Shown piece after piece: positions 45,436 to 55,304 of a DNA stretch of 64,000 nt (positions are counted from its first letter, which is position 1; every line of letters starts with the position of its first letter). The DNA is from Lelliottia sp. JS-SCA-14 (lineage in GTDB: Bacteria > Pseudomonadota > Gammaproteobacteria > Enterobacterales > Enterobacteriaceae). The translations under genes and the position numbers were made by a program. Location: the NCBI RefSeq assembly GCF_035593345.1, contig NZ_CP141606.1, positions 2,232,001-2,296,000 of the forward strand, in the 5' to 3' direction. The notes under the pieces were generated by a model. It did no database searches, was not told the DNA's origin, and saw only the letters and a program-made list of their open reading frames with translations.

Positions 45436-46050
45436 TTAGCGGTACAGCGGTTTATCGGAAACGGGGATTAACAGTGACGACTGCCAGTCAGCCAGCGTCA
45501 GGCGGGCGAGCTGAGCAAGCCCGGTGTAAAACGGATGCCCGACTTGCTCGATAAACACCGTCAGGAAGCGCTGGCTCCACGGCAGCAAATGCCATGCCAG
45601 GAGTTGATCGCGCTCGGCGTCACGTCCGTTTTCAGCCAGCCAGGCGGCCAGCATCAGCAGGGTGCCGAAGTGGTCTTCCGGTTCGTTCTGCTGCATTTCG
45701 AACGCAATGTTGTTTTCCCGCATCCACTGGCGCAGGGCGAGGGTTGAATCGCCAAACAGCACCGATTCACGATCCAGCCACACCGAGCCCCACGGCGGTG
45801 CGGGCAGCGCCCACGGGCCGATAAACAGACGTTGCCAGGCGTCGGGCAGCGGCTCGTCGGACGGGGTACGCAGGGTCGCTGCAATCGGCAGTAAGCTGGC
45901 CTGATCCAGCGGCCAGTCCTGATACCAGTCGCTGGTGGTCAGAGCTGAAACCAGCGGCGCGGCCTGCTCGCTGTCCGGAGAAAAGTAAAACAAGGCTCCC
46001 AGCACCCGGGCAGATAATGCAAACGACTCACGCGGTAAAACTTCATTCAT
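45436..46050 (-). CDS. dmsD: DmsD, Tat proofreading chaperone
   Basis: The 204-residue cytoplasmic chaperone is the same length as E. coli DmsD. It binds the twin-arginine leader of DmsA/YnfE-type reductases. Characteristic TorD-family segments are GPWALPAPPWGSVWLDRESV and EPEDHFGTLLMLAAWL. It follows ynfE by 12 bp, so chaperone and client are made from one transcript. Confidence 0.95.
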   Translation of the reverse strand: MNEVLPRESFALSARVLGALFYFSPDSEQAAPLVSALTTSDWYQDWPLDQASLLPIAATLRTPSDEPLPDAWQRLFIGPWALPAPPWGSVWLDRESVLFGDSTLALRQWMRENNIAFEMQQNEPEDHFGTLLMLAAWLAENGRDAERDQLLAWHLLPWSQRFLTVFIEQVGHPFYTGLAQLARLTLADWQSSLLIPVSDKPLYR

Positions 46051-46062
46051 AACAACGTTCCT

Positions 46063-48501
46063 TTAAACCTTCTCGATCTGCACCAGGTTGGTGTGCTGCG
46101 GGTTGCCTTTCGCCAGCGGCGAAGGGCGATGTGTGGTCAGGGTATTGATACAGGAACCGTGATCGACGCGGTCGCCGGTCATGTTGGCCTCGTGCCACGC
46201 GCCCTGGCCCATCGCGCTCACGCCTGGCATGATGCGAGGCGTCACCTTCGCCGGGATGCGCAGCTCGCCGCGGGCGTTAAACACGCGCACCAGATCGCCA
46301 TTTTTAATGCCGCGCTGACCGGCATCGACCGGGTTCAGCCACACTTCCTGACGGCAGGCCGCCTGTAGGATATCAATATTGCCATAGCTGGAGTGAGTCC
46401 GGGCCTTAAAGTGGAAGCCAAACATCTGCAGCGGGAACTGGCTGCGCTCCGGCGCGTCCCAGCCGTCAAAGGTCGAGGCGTACACCGGCAGCGGGCTGAT
46501 GGTCTCGTCTTTTTCCAGCTCCCAGCTGTTAGCGATTTTCGCCAGCTGGCTGGAGTAGATTTCAATTTTGCCCGACGGGGTTTTCAGCGGGTTGGCTTCC
46601 GGGTCATCGCGGAATTTTTTATAGGCCACGAAATGACCGTTCGGATCTTTGCGCTTGTAAATCCCCATCTCTTTTAGCGCCTCGTAGGACGGCAGTTTAG
46701 GGTCTTTCTCCAGCATTTTGGCATACAGGAGTTTCAGCCACTCTTCCTGGGTACGGCCTTCGGTGAACTGCTGATACACATCCGGCCCCAGGCGTTTCGC
46801 CACTTCGCTCATGATCCAGTAGATTGGTTTACGCTCGAACTTCGGCGCGGTAACGGGCTGGAGGAAAATCAGATAGCCCATGTGGCCCGCGTAGTCGTTC
46901 GGAATAATGTCTTCCTGTTCGACGGTCATCAGATCCGGCAGCAGAATATCGGCGTATTTCGCCGACGAGGTCATGAAGTTGTCGATCACCACGATAGTTT
47001 CGCACAGGGTTTCGTCCTGCAAAATGTCGTGGGTTTTGTTGATATCGGAGTGCTGGTTGGTGATGGTGTTTCCGGCGTAGTTCCAGATGAATTTGATCGG
47101 CACATCCAGCTTATCTTTCCCGCGCACGCCGTCGCGAGTGGCGGTCATCTCCGGGCCACGGACAATGGCATCGGTCCAGCTAAAGCAGGAGATCTGGGTT
47201 TTAATCGGGTTATCCGGGAGCGGCATCCGCTCGATGGTGATGGTGTAGGTGGATTCGCGCGCGCCGCTGTTACCACCGTTGATCCCCACGTTGCCGGTCA
47301 GAATCGGCAGCATGGCGATGGCGCGGGAGGTCAGCTCGCCGTTGGCCTGGCGCTGCGGTCCCCAGCCCTGGCAGATATAAGCGGGTTTGGCGCTGCCGAT
47401 TTCGCGCGCCAGTTTGATGATTCTGTCGGCGGGAATACCGGTGATGCGCGACGCCCACTCAGGCGTTTTCGCCGTGCCGTCTTCGCCCTGACCAAGAATG
47501 TAGGCTTTGTAGTGGCCGTTGGCGGGCGCATCGGCAGGCAGCGTTTTTTCGTCGTAGCCGACGCAGTATTTGTCGAGGAACGGCTGATCGACGAGGTTTT
47601 CGTCGATTAACACCCATGCGATACCGGCGACCAGCGCGGCATCGGTGCCAGGACGGATAGGGATCCACTCATCTTCACGCCCGGCGGCGGTGTCGGTGTA
47701 GCGCGGATCGATGACGATCATCCGCGCGTTAGAGCGTTCACGCGCCTGCTCGAGGAAGTAAGTGATCCCGCCGCCGCTCATGCGGGTTTCCGCCGGATTG
47801 TTGCCGAACATCACCACCAGTTTGCTGTTTTCGATATCCGAGGTGCTGTTGCCGTCGTTGGTGCCGTAGGTGTAAGGCATGGCGCAGGCGATCTGCGCGG
47901 TGCTGTAGGTGCCGTAATGGCTGAGGAAGCCGCCGTAGCAGTTCATCAGGCGCGCCACCAGCGAGGCGTAAGGCGAAGAGCGCGTAATGTTGCCGCCGAC
48001 AATCCCGGAGGAGTAGTTGATGTACACGGCTTCGTTGCCGTATTTCTCGACCACGCCTTTCAGGCTTTTGGTGATGGTATCCAGCGCTTCATCCCAGGTG
48101 ATGCGCTCGAACTTGCCTTCGCCGCGTTTGCCCACGCGTTTCATCGGATAGTTCAGGCGATCGGGGTGGTTGATACGGCGGCGGATGGAGCGGCCACGAA
48201 GACAGGCGCGAACCTGATGGTTGCCGTAGATATCTTCGCCGGTGTTGTCGGTTTCGACCCAGTAAACTTCGTCGTCTTTGACGTGCAGTCGCAGGGCGCA
48301 GCGGCTACCGCAGTTGACCGAGCAGGCACCCCAGACCACTTTATCGGCGGCAGGCTGAACCGCCTGTTGCACGGCAGCGGCGGCGCTTTTCAGGCCGAAG
48401 GGGAGAGAGAGCCCTCCGGCAGCGAGTGCCAGAGAGCCAATTGCAGTGGATTTCACCAAAGCTCGACGGCTGATCCCGCCGTGATGTTCGACATCGGACA
48501 T
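46063..48501 (-). CDS. ynfE: YnfE, molybdenum-dependent DMSO/selenate reductase catalytic subunit
   Basis: The 812-residue periplasmic oxidoreductase of the DmsA family matches E. coli YnfE (808) closely. It has a twin-arginine signal (SRRALVKSTAIGSLALAAGG), the 4Fe-4S cluster motif CSVNCGSRC and a further Cys in VRACLRGRS, and bis-MGD binding segments. The likely Mo ligand is the Ser in INYSSGIVGGN. In E. coli ynfE is followed by ynfF, ynfG (Fe-S), ynfH (anchor) and dmsD; here dmsD follows directly, so electron-transfer subunits are missing at this locus. Confidence 0.94.
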   Translation of the reverse strand: MSDVEHHGGISRRALVKSTAIGSLALAAGGLSLPFGLKSAAAAVQQAVQPAADKVVWGACSVNCGSRCALRLHVKDDEVYWVETDNTGEDIYGNHQVRACLRGRSIRRRINHPDRLNYPMKRVGKRGEGKFERITWDEALDTITKSLKGVVEKYGNEAVYINYSSGIVGGNITRSSPYASLVARLMNCYGGFLSHYGTYSTAQIACAMPYTYGTNDGNSTSDIENSKLVVMFGNNPAETRMSGGGITYFLEQARERSNARMIVIDPRYTDTAAGREDEWIPIRPGTDAALVAGIAWVLIDENLVDQPFLDKYCVGYDEKTLPADAPANGHYKAYILGQGEDGTAKTPEWASRITGIPADRIIKLAREIGSAKPAYICQGWGPQRQANGELTSRAIAMLPILTGNVGINGGNSGARESTYTITIERMPLPDNPIKTQISCFSWTDAIVRGPEMTATRDGVRGKDKLDVPIKFIWNYAGNTITNQHSDINKTHDILQDETLCETIVVIDNFMTSSAKYADILLPDLMTVEQEDIIPNDYAGHMGYLIFLQPVTAPKFERKPIYWIMSEVAKRLGPDVYQQFTEGRTQEEWLKLLYAKMLEKDPKLPSYEALKEMGIYKRKDPNGHFVAYKKFRDDPEANPLKTPSGKIEIYSSQLAKIANSWELEKDETISPLPVYASTFDGWDAPERSQFPLQMFGFHFKARTHSSYGNIDILQAACRQEVWLNPVDAGQRGIKNGDLVRVFNARGELRIPAKVTPRIMPGVSAMGQGAWHEANMTGDRVDHGSCINTLTTHRPSPLAKGNPQHTNLVQIEKV

Positions 48502-48597
48502 GACTCACTCCATCTTTGTCATTACGTATGAGATTGACCCACGAATACAACCGGGCGACAGATGGAGTGAGTGTTACTCATTCAGGGGTAATAAACT

Positions 48598-48611
48598 TTA
48601 ATCCTTATCAA
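48598..48611 (-). promoter_or_regulatory. Candidate FNR site upstream of ynfE
   Basis: TTAATCCTTATCAA differs in one base from the FNR consensus TTGAT-N4-ATCAA. Its centre is 103 bp before the ynfE start. A possible -10 (TAACAC, 48576-48571) lies where a class II FNR promoter would need it. E. coli ynfE is FNR-activated, so the role fits. Confidence 0.6.
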
Positions 48612-48635
48612 GCTAAGGGAAATCCCGCAGAGAAA

Positions 48636-48941
48636 TTACTGCGGTTCTGCCGGAGCGTTATCCTGCGTGCCGGCACCGCCCGCTGGCGCGCTGCTGCTGC
48701 CGGTGCGGGTATAGAGAATTTTAAAGGTATCGTTGGCGCAATGGCCTACCACCTGGGCATCAGCCTGATCGGCCTGGTCATTGGGGACGATGTTCAGGGT
48801 AAAACCCGACTCAGGGACACCGTTGTTAATAATGCGCTGTTGAATATCGCTTTTCACGCGCTCGCAGGAGTCCGGGGCGGCCAGCACCGCAGGAGAAATA
48901 CTGGTTAACAGCAGCGCGGTAATCCAGGGTAACCGTTTCAT
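48636..48941 (-). CDS. ynfD: YnfD, DUF1161 periplasmic protein
   Basis: The 101-residue protein has a signal peptide (KRLPWITALLLTSISPAVLA) and the DUF1161 core SCERVKSDIQQRIINNGVP and VVGHCANDTFKILYTR with two Cys that may pair. It matches E. coli YnfD, which also lies beside ynfE. Function unknown. Confidence 0.9.
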   Translation of the reverse strand: MKRLPWITALLLTSISPAVLAAPDSCERVKSDIQQRIINNGVPESGFTLNIVPNDQADQADAQVVGHCANDTFKILYTRTGSSSAPAGGAGTQDNAPAEPQ

Positions 48942-49275
48942 ATCTAGCTCCTTATCTCTGTGTGTGGACTTTATTTTAGCAGGGATAATGTAAATAGCTG
49001 TATTGCAGAGAAATTTTCTGAAAAATCTGAGAGGTCAATTTTCATTATTATGTGCGCGCTGTGATTATTTATTTCGGCGATGAGTAGCCTTCTAATAAAG
49101 CTAATTGTTGGCCATATTCCTGTACAGGGTTCATCAGGTCGTGGATTTAAATTGCCATGATGATAAAAAAGAATAAAAGTTATTTGATGGCTAATTTATT
49201 TAATCCCATTAGGCTTGATGGCGGACGTTTCATTTTCATTCTGTACTTTTAAATTATCGTCACAGGAGAAACAAA
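48942..49275. other. AT-rich intergenic region, ynfD to methyltransferase
   Basis: These 334 bp contain no gene. They are AT-rich and hold the divergent promoters of ynfD and the methyltransferase. An ACAGGAGA ribosome site is at 49262-49269. Nothing else stands out. Confidence 0.5.
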
Positions 49276-50307
49276 ATGTTAAGCCAAAAAAGTTTATCGG
49301 ATAAAGAACGTCGGGATGGTATGTATGTTTTAGAGCAAAGCATGGGGTTTGTCTGGCAGGCTGCACTGCGCACTGCGGCGTTATTACGGGTTGCGGATCA
49401 TCTGAAAGAGGAAGCGAAAACCGCTGAACAGCTTGCGCAGGAGCTGCACGTGGATGCCGGGTTTTTATACCGGGTGTTGCGAACCCTGGCTTCGCGCGAC
49501 GTATTTAAAATGACTGACGACGGTCTGTTCAGCCTCACGCCCGCCGCCGAGTTTCTGCGCTCGGACACCCCGTACTCCCTGCGTGAAGGGGTGCTGATGC
49601 TGACGGATAAAACCATGTGGCAGCCCGCAGGCGAAATGACGGATATCGTCAAAGGCAAACCGGTCTTCAACGAATTATTTGGCATGCCTTTTTACGAATA
49701 CTGGGGGACGAAAAAAACGCCGTCAGGCGACGACGGTTTTCACGCCGGGATGGCATCCATGTCGAGCGTTGAAAACGATATTCTGGTGGATAATTATCCC
49801 TTCCCGGAACATGCCACGGTTGTGGATATTGCCGGTGGGCTGGGGAATCTTCTGTTAACAGTTTTACGCCGCAATCCAACGCTGCACGGTATTTTATTCG
49901 ATCGCCCAAACGTTCTCACTGAAAATAGCCTGCATTTATTGGGGGATGATTCGCGCTGGGAAACCGTGGCCGGGAGTTTTTTTGAAGCTTGCCCGGTCGC
50001 GGATATTTATATGCTGAAATATATTTTGATGGACTGGCCGGACGACAAAGCCAGCCAGATATTAAAAACCTGCCGCAAAGCGATGAAACCCAGCTCCCGT
50101 TTATTAATTCTCGAGCCGATGATTAAAGATCAGGATAACGAACAGGGGAGGTATGAGATGGATCTTATCCTGCTGTCGGGTTTCGACGGCGGACGCGCCC
50201 GCACGGAGAAAGAGTATGCACACATGTTAGGCGAAGTGGGGCTGAAAATTAATCGGGTCATTCATACACCGTCCTATCTGTCGATTGTGGAGGCGGTTCT
50301 GGCCTGA
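49276..50307 (+). CDS. SAM-dependent O-methyltransferase (family 2)
   Basis: The 343-residue protein has an N-terminal winged-helix dimerisation domain (AEQLAQELHVDAGFLYRVLR) and a class I methyltransferase domain with the SAM loop TVVDIAGGLGNLLLTVL, the acidic turn ILFDRPNVL and DIYMLKYILMDWPDDKA. This is the plan of plant-type and polyketide O-methyltransferases (hydroxyneurosporene methyltransferase group). No biosynthetic partners are nearby and E. coli lacks it between ynfD and ynfC, so it is a local insertion. Substrate unknown. Confidence 0.88.
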   Translation: MLSQKSLSDKERRDGMYVLEQSMGFVWQAALRTAALLRVADHLKEEAKTAEQLAQELHVDAGFLYRVLRTLASRDVFKMTDDGLFSLTPAAEFLRSDTPYSLREGVLMLTDKTMWQPAGEMTDIVKGKPVFNELFGMPFYEYWGTKKTPSGDDGFHAGMASMSSVENDILVDNYPFPEHATVVDIAGGLGNLLLTVLRRNPTLHGILFDRPNVLTENSLHLLGDDSRWETVAGSFFEACPVADIYMLKYILMDWPDDKASQILKTCRKAMKPSSRLLILEPMIKDQDNEQGRYEMDLILLSGFDGGRARTEKEYAHMLGEVGLKINRVIHTPSYLSIVEAVLA

Positions 50308-50413
50308 GGTGGGTCACACGTAAAGTCATAAATTGCCGGTGCGGTTTCGCTATAATGTTGACATCTAAATTGGCTAAAATGATTGGGATTAACTTCCACG
50401 CATCGGTGAGAAT

Positions 50414-51124
50414 GTGAAGAAACTAGCAGTAATGATTGGGCTGACAAGTGTGCTGGCAGGATGCGATAACAGCTCCGCGCCGCTGTCGTTTACGCCGGAA
50501 ATGGCGAGCTTTTCGAACGAATTTGATTTTGATCCCCTGCGCGGGCCGGTAAAAGACTTCACCCAGACGCTGTTCAATGAGAAAGGGGAAGTGAGCAAAC
50601 GCGTTACGGGATCGCTCTCGCAGGAAGGGTGTTTCGATACCCTCGAACTGCACGATCTCGATGCCAACACCGGCGTGGCGCTGGTGCTGGACGCCAATTT
50701 TTATCTTGATGCCGAAACCCAGCAGCAGAAAATTAAGCTGCAGGGGAAATGCCAGCTGGCTGAACTTCCGGCCGCAGGCGTGACCTGGGATACGGACGAT
50801 AACGGTTTTATCGTGACCGCCCACGGCAAGGCGATGGAAGTGAAGTATCGCTACGACGCGGACGGTTATCCGCTGGGGAAAACTACGGTGTCAGGCGATC
50901 AGCATCTGTCGGTGTCGGCCACGCCGTCGAAGGACAAGCGTAAGAAGCTCGATTATTCCGCCATCAGCCTGCTCAACGACAAACCGCTGGGCACGGTGAA
51001 GCAGAGCTGTGATTACGATCGTCACGACAACCCGGTGAGCTGTGAGTTGCAGATGACGGACGACAGCGTCAAACCGGCGGTCGAGCACAAGTACAGGATT
51101 AAAAACAGTATTGAATATTATTGA
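50414..51124 (+). CDS. ynfC: YnfC, UPF0257 lipoprotein
   Basis: The 236-residue lipoprotein matches E. coli YnfC in length. The signal ends in lipobox LAGC, and SFTPEMASFSNEFDFDPLRG is highly conserved. It uses a GTG start after GGTGAG. Function unknown. Followed by a REP pair. Confidence 0.92.
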   Translation: MKKLAVMIGLTSVLAGCDNSSAPLSFTPEMASFSNEFDFDPLRGPVKDFTQTLFNEKGEVSKRVTGSLSQEGCFDTLELHDLDANTGVALVLDANFYLDAETQQQKIKLQGKCQLAELPAAGVTWDTDDNGFIVTAHGKAMEVKYRYDADGYPLGKTTVSGDQHLSVSATPSKDKRKKLDYSAISLLNDKPLGTVKQSCDYDRHDNPVSCELQMTDDSVKPAVEHKYRIKNSIEYY

Positions 51125-51153
51125 TTGTTGGCGAATGCGCGGTTTGTAAAACC

Positions 51154-51239
51154 GCCCGGCGGCACTTCGTTTGCCGGGCCTACAACGGCATATTGTGTGG
51201 GTTTTGTAGGCCGGGTAAGGCGAAGCCGCCACCCGGCAA
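51154..51239. repeat. REP pair (BIME) after ynfC
   Basis: An inverted unit (GCCCGGCGGCACTTCG to CTAC, 51154-51183) and a direct unit (GTAGGCCGGGTAAGGCG to CACCCGGCAAC, 51206-51239) lie head to head between convergent ynfC and speG. Confidence 0.85.
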
Positions 51240-51247
51240 CAAACGTA

Positions 51248-51808
51248 TCACTGTGCCGTAGGCTTCAGGAGGTGAGAACCTGCCGCTTTGTGTTCTGCCA
51301 GATATTTGTCCTGGAAAATACACATACGAATAGTGTTGCGGTACTCGCCGTTAATAAAGAACTCATGAATCAGTTCGCCTTCCACCATAAACCCAAGCTT
51401 ACGGTAAATATGGATGGCTTTTTCATTCTCTTTATCCACGATCAGATACAGCTTATACAGGTTGAGGACCGTAAATCCGTAGTCCATCGCCAGTTTCGCT
51501 GCGCGCGTCGCAAGGCCTTTGCCCTGGTATTCCGGCGAAATAATAATCTGAAACTCCGCCCGGCGGTGGACGTGGTTGATCTCAACCAGTTCGACCAGAC
51601 CGGCTTTTTCCCCGTCACACTCGACAACGAAACGGCGCTCGCTCTGGTCGTGAATATGCTTATCGTACAGATCTGACAGCTCGACAAACGCCTCGTAAGG
51701 CTCTTCAAACCAGTAGCGCATCACGCTGGCGTTATTGTCGAGCTGGTGAACAAAGCGCAAATCCTCGCGCTCCAGCGGTCTGAGTTTTACCGTTAACGGG
51801 CTGGCCAT
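51248..51808 (-). CDS. speG: SpeG, spermidine N1-acetyltransferase
   Basis: This is a GNAT-family enzyme of 186 residues, the same as E. coli SpeG. It transfers acetyl from acetyl-CoA to spermidine and thereby limits polyamine toxicity. The acetyl-CoA loop QGKGLATRA and the acidic polyamine-sensing region ([20 protein letters not shown]) are intact. Start at 51808 with AAAGG upstream. Confidence 0.96.
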   Translation of the reverse strand: MASPLTVKLRPLEREDLRFVHQLDNNASVMRYWFEEPYEAFVELSDLYDKHIHDQSERRFVVECDGEKAGLVELVEINHVHRRAEFQIIISPEYQGKGLATRAAKLAMDYGFTVLNLYKLYLIVDKENEKAIHIYRKLGFMVEGELIHEFFINGEYRNTIRMCIFQDKYLAEHKAAGSHLLKPTAQ

Positions 51809-51832
51809 AATCATCCTTTCTGGTTGTGGAAA

Positions 51833-52171
51833 TTAAGGTGCTACCGTGCGGCCGGTGCGACGATCCAGGCAGCGCAGGGTGTTTGGCTCCCAGTAGGCGT
51901 TGACGTTCGCGCTTTGCTGACAGTTATCGCGCGCATCAAAGGCGACGTCGTCTTTGTCCCACTCTTTTTCGGCGCGTTTGTTCACTTTCTGACGCAGGCT
52001 GCGGGTGTCATTCCATTGTTCTTTGTCCATGGCAGCATTCTGACGACTTTGCGCGCTGTCACCGGATTCAATGATCAGTTTGCTGGTATCGGCAGACGCT
52101 GGCGCGCTGAAGGCAAACGCCGTCAGGGTGAGCATCGCCGCCAGGCTGAGGCGTTGGCTTAATGTACTCAT
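51833..52171 (-). CDS. ynfB: YnfB, UPF0482 periplasmic protein
   Basis: The 112-residue protein has a signal peptide ([19 protein letters not shown]) and a mature part identical in plan to E. coli YnfB ([40 protein letters not shown]). Function unknown. It lies 24 bp upstream of speG on the same strand, so the two may be cotranscribed. Confidence 0.92.
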   Translation of the reverse strand: MSTLSQRLSLAAMLTLTAFAFSAPASADTSKLIIESGDSAQSRQNAAMDKEQWNDTRSLRQKVNKRAEKEWDKDDVAFDARDNCQQSANVNAYWEPNTLRCLDRRTGRTVAP

Positions 52172-52310
52172 TGCATGTTCCTTGTAGTGGGTGTACCCGT
52201 TGCCAATTCTACACCAATCCGAAAAGGTGGCATACCCACGCGGCAGGGATGGAAAAGGTCACGCCATTATCGCGTATCATGGTTAAATCTATTCTCACTC
52301 ACTCGGCAAA

Positions 52311-52637
52311 ATGATTAAAACAACCTTACTTTTCTTTGCGACTGCGCTGTGCGAAATCATCGGCTGCTTCCTGCCGTGGCTGTGGCTGAAACGCGGGGCG
52401 TCCGTGCTGTTGCTGCTCCCTGCGGGGATCGCGCTGGCGCTGTTTGTCTGGCTTCTGACCTTACATCCGGCGGCCAGCGGGCGGGTCTATGCGGCTTACG
52501 GCGGCGTATATGTCTGCACGGCGCTTATCTGGCTGCGGGTCGTCGATGGCGTGAAACTCAGCGCCTATGACTGGGCGGGGGCGCTGATTGCGTTGTGCGG
52601 GATGTTGATCATCGTGGCGGGCTGGGGACGCGCATAA
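52311..52637 (+). CDS. ynfA: YnfA, UPF0060 small membrane protein
   Basis: The 108-residue protein has four membrane helices and matches E. coli YnfA (108 aa). UPF0060 members resemble SMR transporters; YnfA has been reported to export drugs in Shigella. Conserved: [18 protein letters not shown] and [16 protein letters not shown]. Short 5' leader with no strong ribosome site. Confidence 0.94.
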   Translation: MIKTTLLFFATALCEIIGCFLPWLWLKRGASVLLLLPAGIALALFVWLLTLHPAASGRVYAAYGGVYVCTALIWLRVVDGVKLSAYDWAGALIALCGMLIIVAGWGRA

Positions 52638-52680
52638 GCGTCTTTATTTGTGATCCATGGATGATTTTTTGATCGCTATA

Positions 52681-52693
52681 CTTGTATGGTAGT
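52681..52693 (+). promoter_or_regulatory. Operator-like motif upstream of rspA (YdfH/RspR)
   Basis: CTTGTATGGTAGT lies 55 bp before the rspA start. The identical 13-mer occurs at 57790-57802 before ydfI, and its core ATGGTAGTAT occurs in reverse at 61079-61088 before ydfH. Three hits at these three promoters make it the likely site for the GntR regulator YdfH (RspR), known to repress rspA in E. coli. Confidence 0.7.
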
Positions 52694-52747
52694 CGCGTAA
52701 TTGCGTAAGTTTCTTGCATCACAACGAGCGATGTAAGGAACTGGATC

Positions 52748-53962
52748 ATGAAAATTGTCGGGGCCGAAGTCTTTGTCACCTGCCCGGGACGTAATTTTGT
52801 CACTCTGAAAATCACCACCGACGACGGGATCGTCGGCCTGGGTGATGCCACTCTTAACGGACGCGAACTCTCCGTTGCCTCCTACCTCAAAGATCACGTT
52901 TGTCCGCAGCTGATTGGCCGCGATGCGCACCGCATCGAAGATATCTGGCAGTTCTTCTATAAGGGCGCCTACTGGCGGCGCGGGCCGGTCACCATGTCGG
53001 CGATTTCTGCCGTCGATGTGGCCCTGTGGGATATCAAAGCCAAAGCCGCCGGTATGCCGCTTTATCAGTTATTGGGCGGCGCATCGCGCGAAGGTGTCAT
53101 GGTTTATTGCCACACCACCGGGCATACCATTGACGATGTGCTGGAAGATTATGCCCGTCACAAAGAGCTGGGGTTCAAAGCCATCCGCGTGCAGTGCGGC
53201 GTGCCGGGGATGAAAACCACCTACGGGATGGCGAAAGGAAAAGGGCTGGCCTACGAACCGGCGACCAAAGGCCACTGGCCGGAAGAGCAGCTCTGGTCCA
53301 CGGAAAAATACCTCGATTTCACCCCCAAACTGTTCGACGCCGTGCGCGACCAGTTTGGCTTCAACGAACATCTGCTCCACGACATGCACCACCGCCTGAC
53401 TCCCATTGAAGCCGCGCGTTTTGGCAAGAGCATCGAAGAATTCCGCATGTTCTGGATGGAAGACCCGACGCCTGCCGAAAACCAGGAATGCTTCCGCCTG
53501 ATCCGCCAGCACACGGTCACGCCGATTGCCGTCGGGGAGGTGTTCAACAGCATCTGGGACTGCAAACAGCTGATTGAAGAGCAGCTGATCGATTACATCC
53601 GCACCACCATCACCCACGCGGGCGGGATCACCGGGATGCGCCGGATTGCCGATTTCGCCTCCCTGTATCAGGTGCGCACCGGCTCACACGGCCCGTCGGA
53701 TCTGTCACCGATTTGCCACGCCGCCGCGCTGCATTTCGACCTGTGGGTGCCGAACTTCGGCGTTCAGGAGTTCATGGGCTACTCCGAGCAAATGCTGGAA
53801 GTGTTCCCGCACAGCTGGACCTTCGATAACGGCTATATGCATCCGGGCGACAAACCGGGTATCGGCATCGAGTTCGACGAAAAACTGGCTGCGAAATACC
53901 CGTATGACCCGGCGTATCTCCCGGTCGCGCGCCTGGAAGATGGCACCTTGTGGAACTGGTAA
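52748..53962 (+). CDS. rspA: RspA, mannonate dehydratase-like enolase-superfamily protein
   Basis: This 404-residue enolase-superfamily protein has the same length as E. coli RspA. Metal ligands are seen in [10 protein letters not shown] (Asp), WMEDPTP (Glu) and VGEVFNSI (Glu). Such enzymes dehydrate D-mannonate or related sugar acids with low activity in some members. Together with rspB and ydfI it looks like part of a sugar-acid route. TAAGGAA precedes the ATG. Confidence 0.95.
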   Translation: MKIVGAEVFVTCPGRNFVTLKITTDDGIVGLGDATLNGRELSVASYLKDHVCPQLIGRDAHRIEDIWQFFYKGAYWRRGPVTMSAISAVDVALWDIKAKAAGMPLYQLLGGASREGVMVYCHTTGHTIDDVLEDYARHKELGFKAIRVQCGVPGMKTTYGMAKGKGLAYEPATKGHWPEEQLWSTEKYLDFTPKLFDAVRDQFGFNEHLLHDMHHRLTPIEAARFGKSIEEFRMFWMEDPTPAENQECFRLIRQHTVTPIAVGEVFNSIWDCKQLIEEQLIDYIRTTITHAGGITGMRRIADFASLYQVRTGSHGPSDLSPICHAAALHFDLWVPNFGVQEFMGYSEQMLEVFPHSWTFDNGYMHPGDKPGIGIEFDEKLAAKYPYDPAYLPVARLEDGTLWNW

Positions 53963-53981
53963 ATTGAGATCGGGAGTCCGT

Positions 53982-55265
53982 ATGACAACTGAAACCATCA
54001 ATACTGAAAGCTTAACCAAGCCTGCCCGAATCAAAAAAATACAGACCATCACCCTGGTGCTGCTATTTCTGGCCGGAATTGTCAATTTTCTCGACCGTTC
54101 GTCCTTGAGCGTGGCCGGGGAAGCGATTCGCGGCGAGATGGGGCTATCCGCCACGGAATTTGGCTTTTTGCTTTCCGCATTTTCACTCTCGTACGGACTG
54201 GCGCAGCTGCCGTCAGGGATCTTGCTCGACCGCTACGGCCCGCGGCTGGTGCTGGGCGCTGGGGTGATCTTCTGGTCACTGATGCAGGCCCTGACGGGCA
54301 TGGTGAACTCCTTTAGCCATTTCATCCTGCTGCGCATCGGCTTAGGCATCGGTGAAGCGCCCTTTATGCCCGCCGGGGTGAAGTCGATTACCGACTGGTA
54401 TGTGCAGAAAGAGCGGGGGACGGCGCTGGGGATATTTAACTCTTCCACGGTGTTAGGCCAGGCGATTGCGCCGCCGATCCTGGTGACGATGCAAATCCTC
54501 TGGGGCTGGCGGGCGATGTTCGTGATCATCGGCCTGCTGGGTGTGGCGGTCGGGGTTTGCTGGTACGCCTGGTATCGCAACCGCGCGCAGTTCGCGTTCC
54601 AGCCCGACGAGCGCGAATACCTTTCCGCGCCGGTCAAACCGCGCCCGACGTTACAGTTCAGCGAGTGGATTGCGCTGTTCAAACGCCGCACCACCTGGGG
54701 GATGATCTTAGGTTTCTCCGGCGTGAACTACACCGGATGGCTGTATATCGCCTGGTTGCCCGGCTATCTGCAGGCACAGCAGGGCTTTAGCCTGGCGAAA
54801 ACCGGCTGGGTCTCGGCGATCCCGTTCCTCGCGGCCGCCGTCGGGATGTGGGTCAACGGGCTGGTGGTCGATGCCCTCGCCAAAAAAGGCTACGACCTCG
54901 CCAGAACGCGCAAAACGGCAATTGTGGTGGGCTTGATCCTGTCGGCGTTAGGCACGCTGCTGGTGGTGCAATCCTCGTCTCCGGCGGAAGCCGTCACCTT
55001 TATTTCGTTAGCCCTGTTCTGCGTCCATTTTGCCGGTACCTCGGCGTGGGGGCTGGTGCAGGTGATGGTCTCGGAAAGCAAAGTCGCCTCCGTGGCCGCC
55101 ATTCAAAACTTCGGCAGCTTTGTCTTCGCCTCCTTCGCGCCCATCGTCACCGGCTGGATCGTCGACAAAACGCACTCCTTTAATCTCGCCCTGGTGGTCG
55201 CGGCCTGCGTCACCTTTGTCGGGGCGATGTGTTACCTGTTTATTGTGAAACACCGGATTGATTAA
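53982..55265 (+). CDS. MFS sugar-acid transporter (anion:cation symporter family)
   Basis: The 427-residue, twelve-helix transporter belongs to the family of ExuT, GudP, GarP and DgoT. The signature FLDRSSLSVAGEAIRGEMGL after helix 1 and YGLAQLPSGILLDRYGPRLV are typical. A hexonate or hexuronate is the likely substrate. It lies 19 bp after rspA and 39 bp before rspB in the operon, where E. coli K-12 has rspB directly behind rspA. The ATG at 53982 has GGGAG upstream. Confidence 0.9.
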   Translation: MTTETINTESLTKPARIKKIQTITLVLLFLAGIVNFLDRSSLSVAGEAIRGEMGLSATEFGFLLSAFSLSYGLAQLPSGILLDRYGPRLVLGAGVIFWSLMQALTGMVNSFSHFILLRIGLGIGEAPFMPAGVKSITDWYVQKERGTALGIFNSSTVLGQAIAPPILVTMQILWGWRAMFVIIGLLGVAVGVCWYAWYRNRAQFAFQPDEREYLSAPVKPRPTLQFSEWIALFKRRTTWGMILGFSGVNYTGWLYIAWLPGYLQAQQGFSLAKTGWVSAIPFLAAAVGMWVNGLVVDALAKKGYDLARTRKTAIVVGLILSALGTLLVVQSSSPAEAVTFISLALFCVHFAGTSAWGLVQVMVSESKVASVAAIQNFGSFVFASFAPIVTGWIVDKTHSFNLALVVAACVTFVGAMCYLFIVKHRID

Positions 55266-55304
55266 GTTCTCTATAACAATGAGTGAGATCCGCCAGGAGC
55301 AACC

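Noticed and set aside
53646..53981. N-terminal extension of the MFS gene
   Set aside because: It lies inside rspA in another frame; the transporter homology and ribosome site start at 53982.
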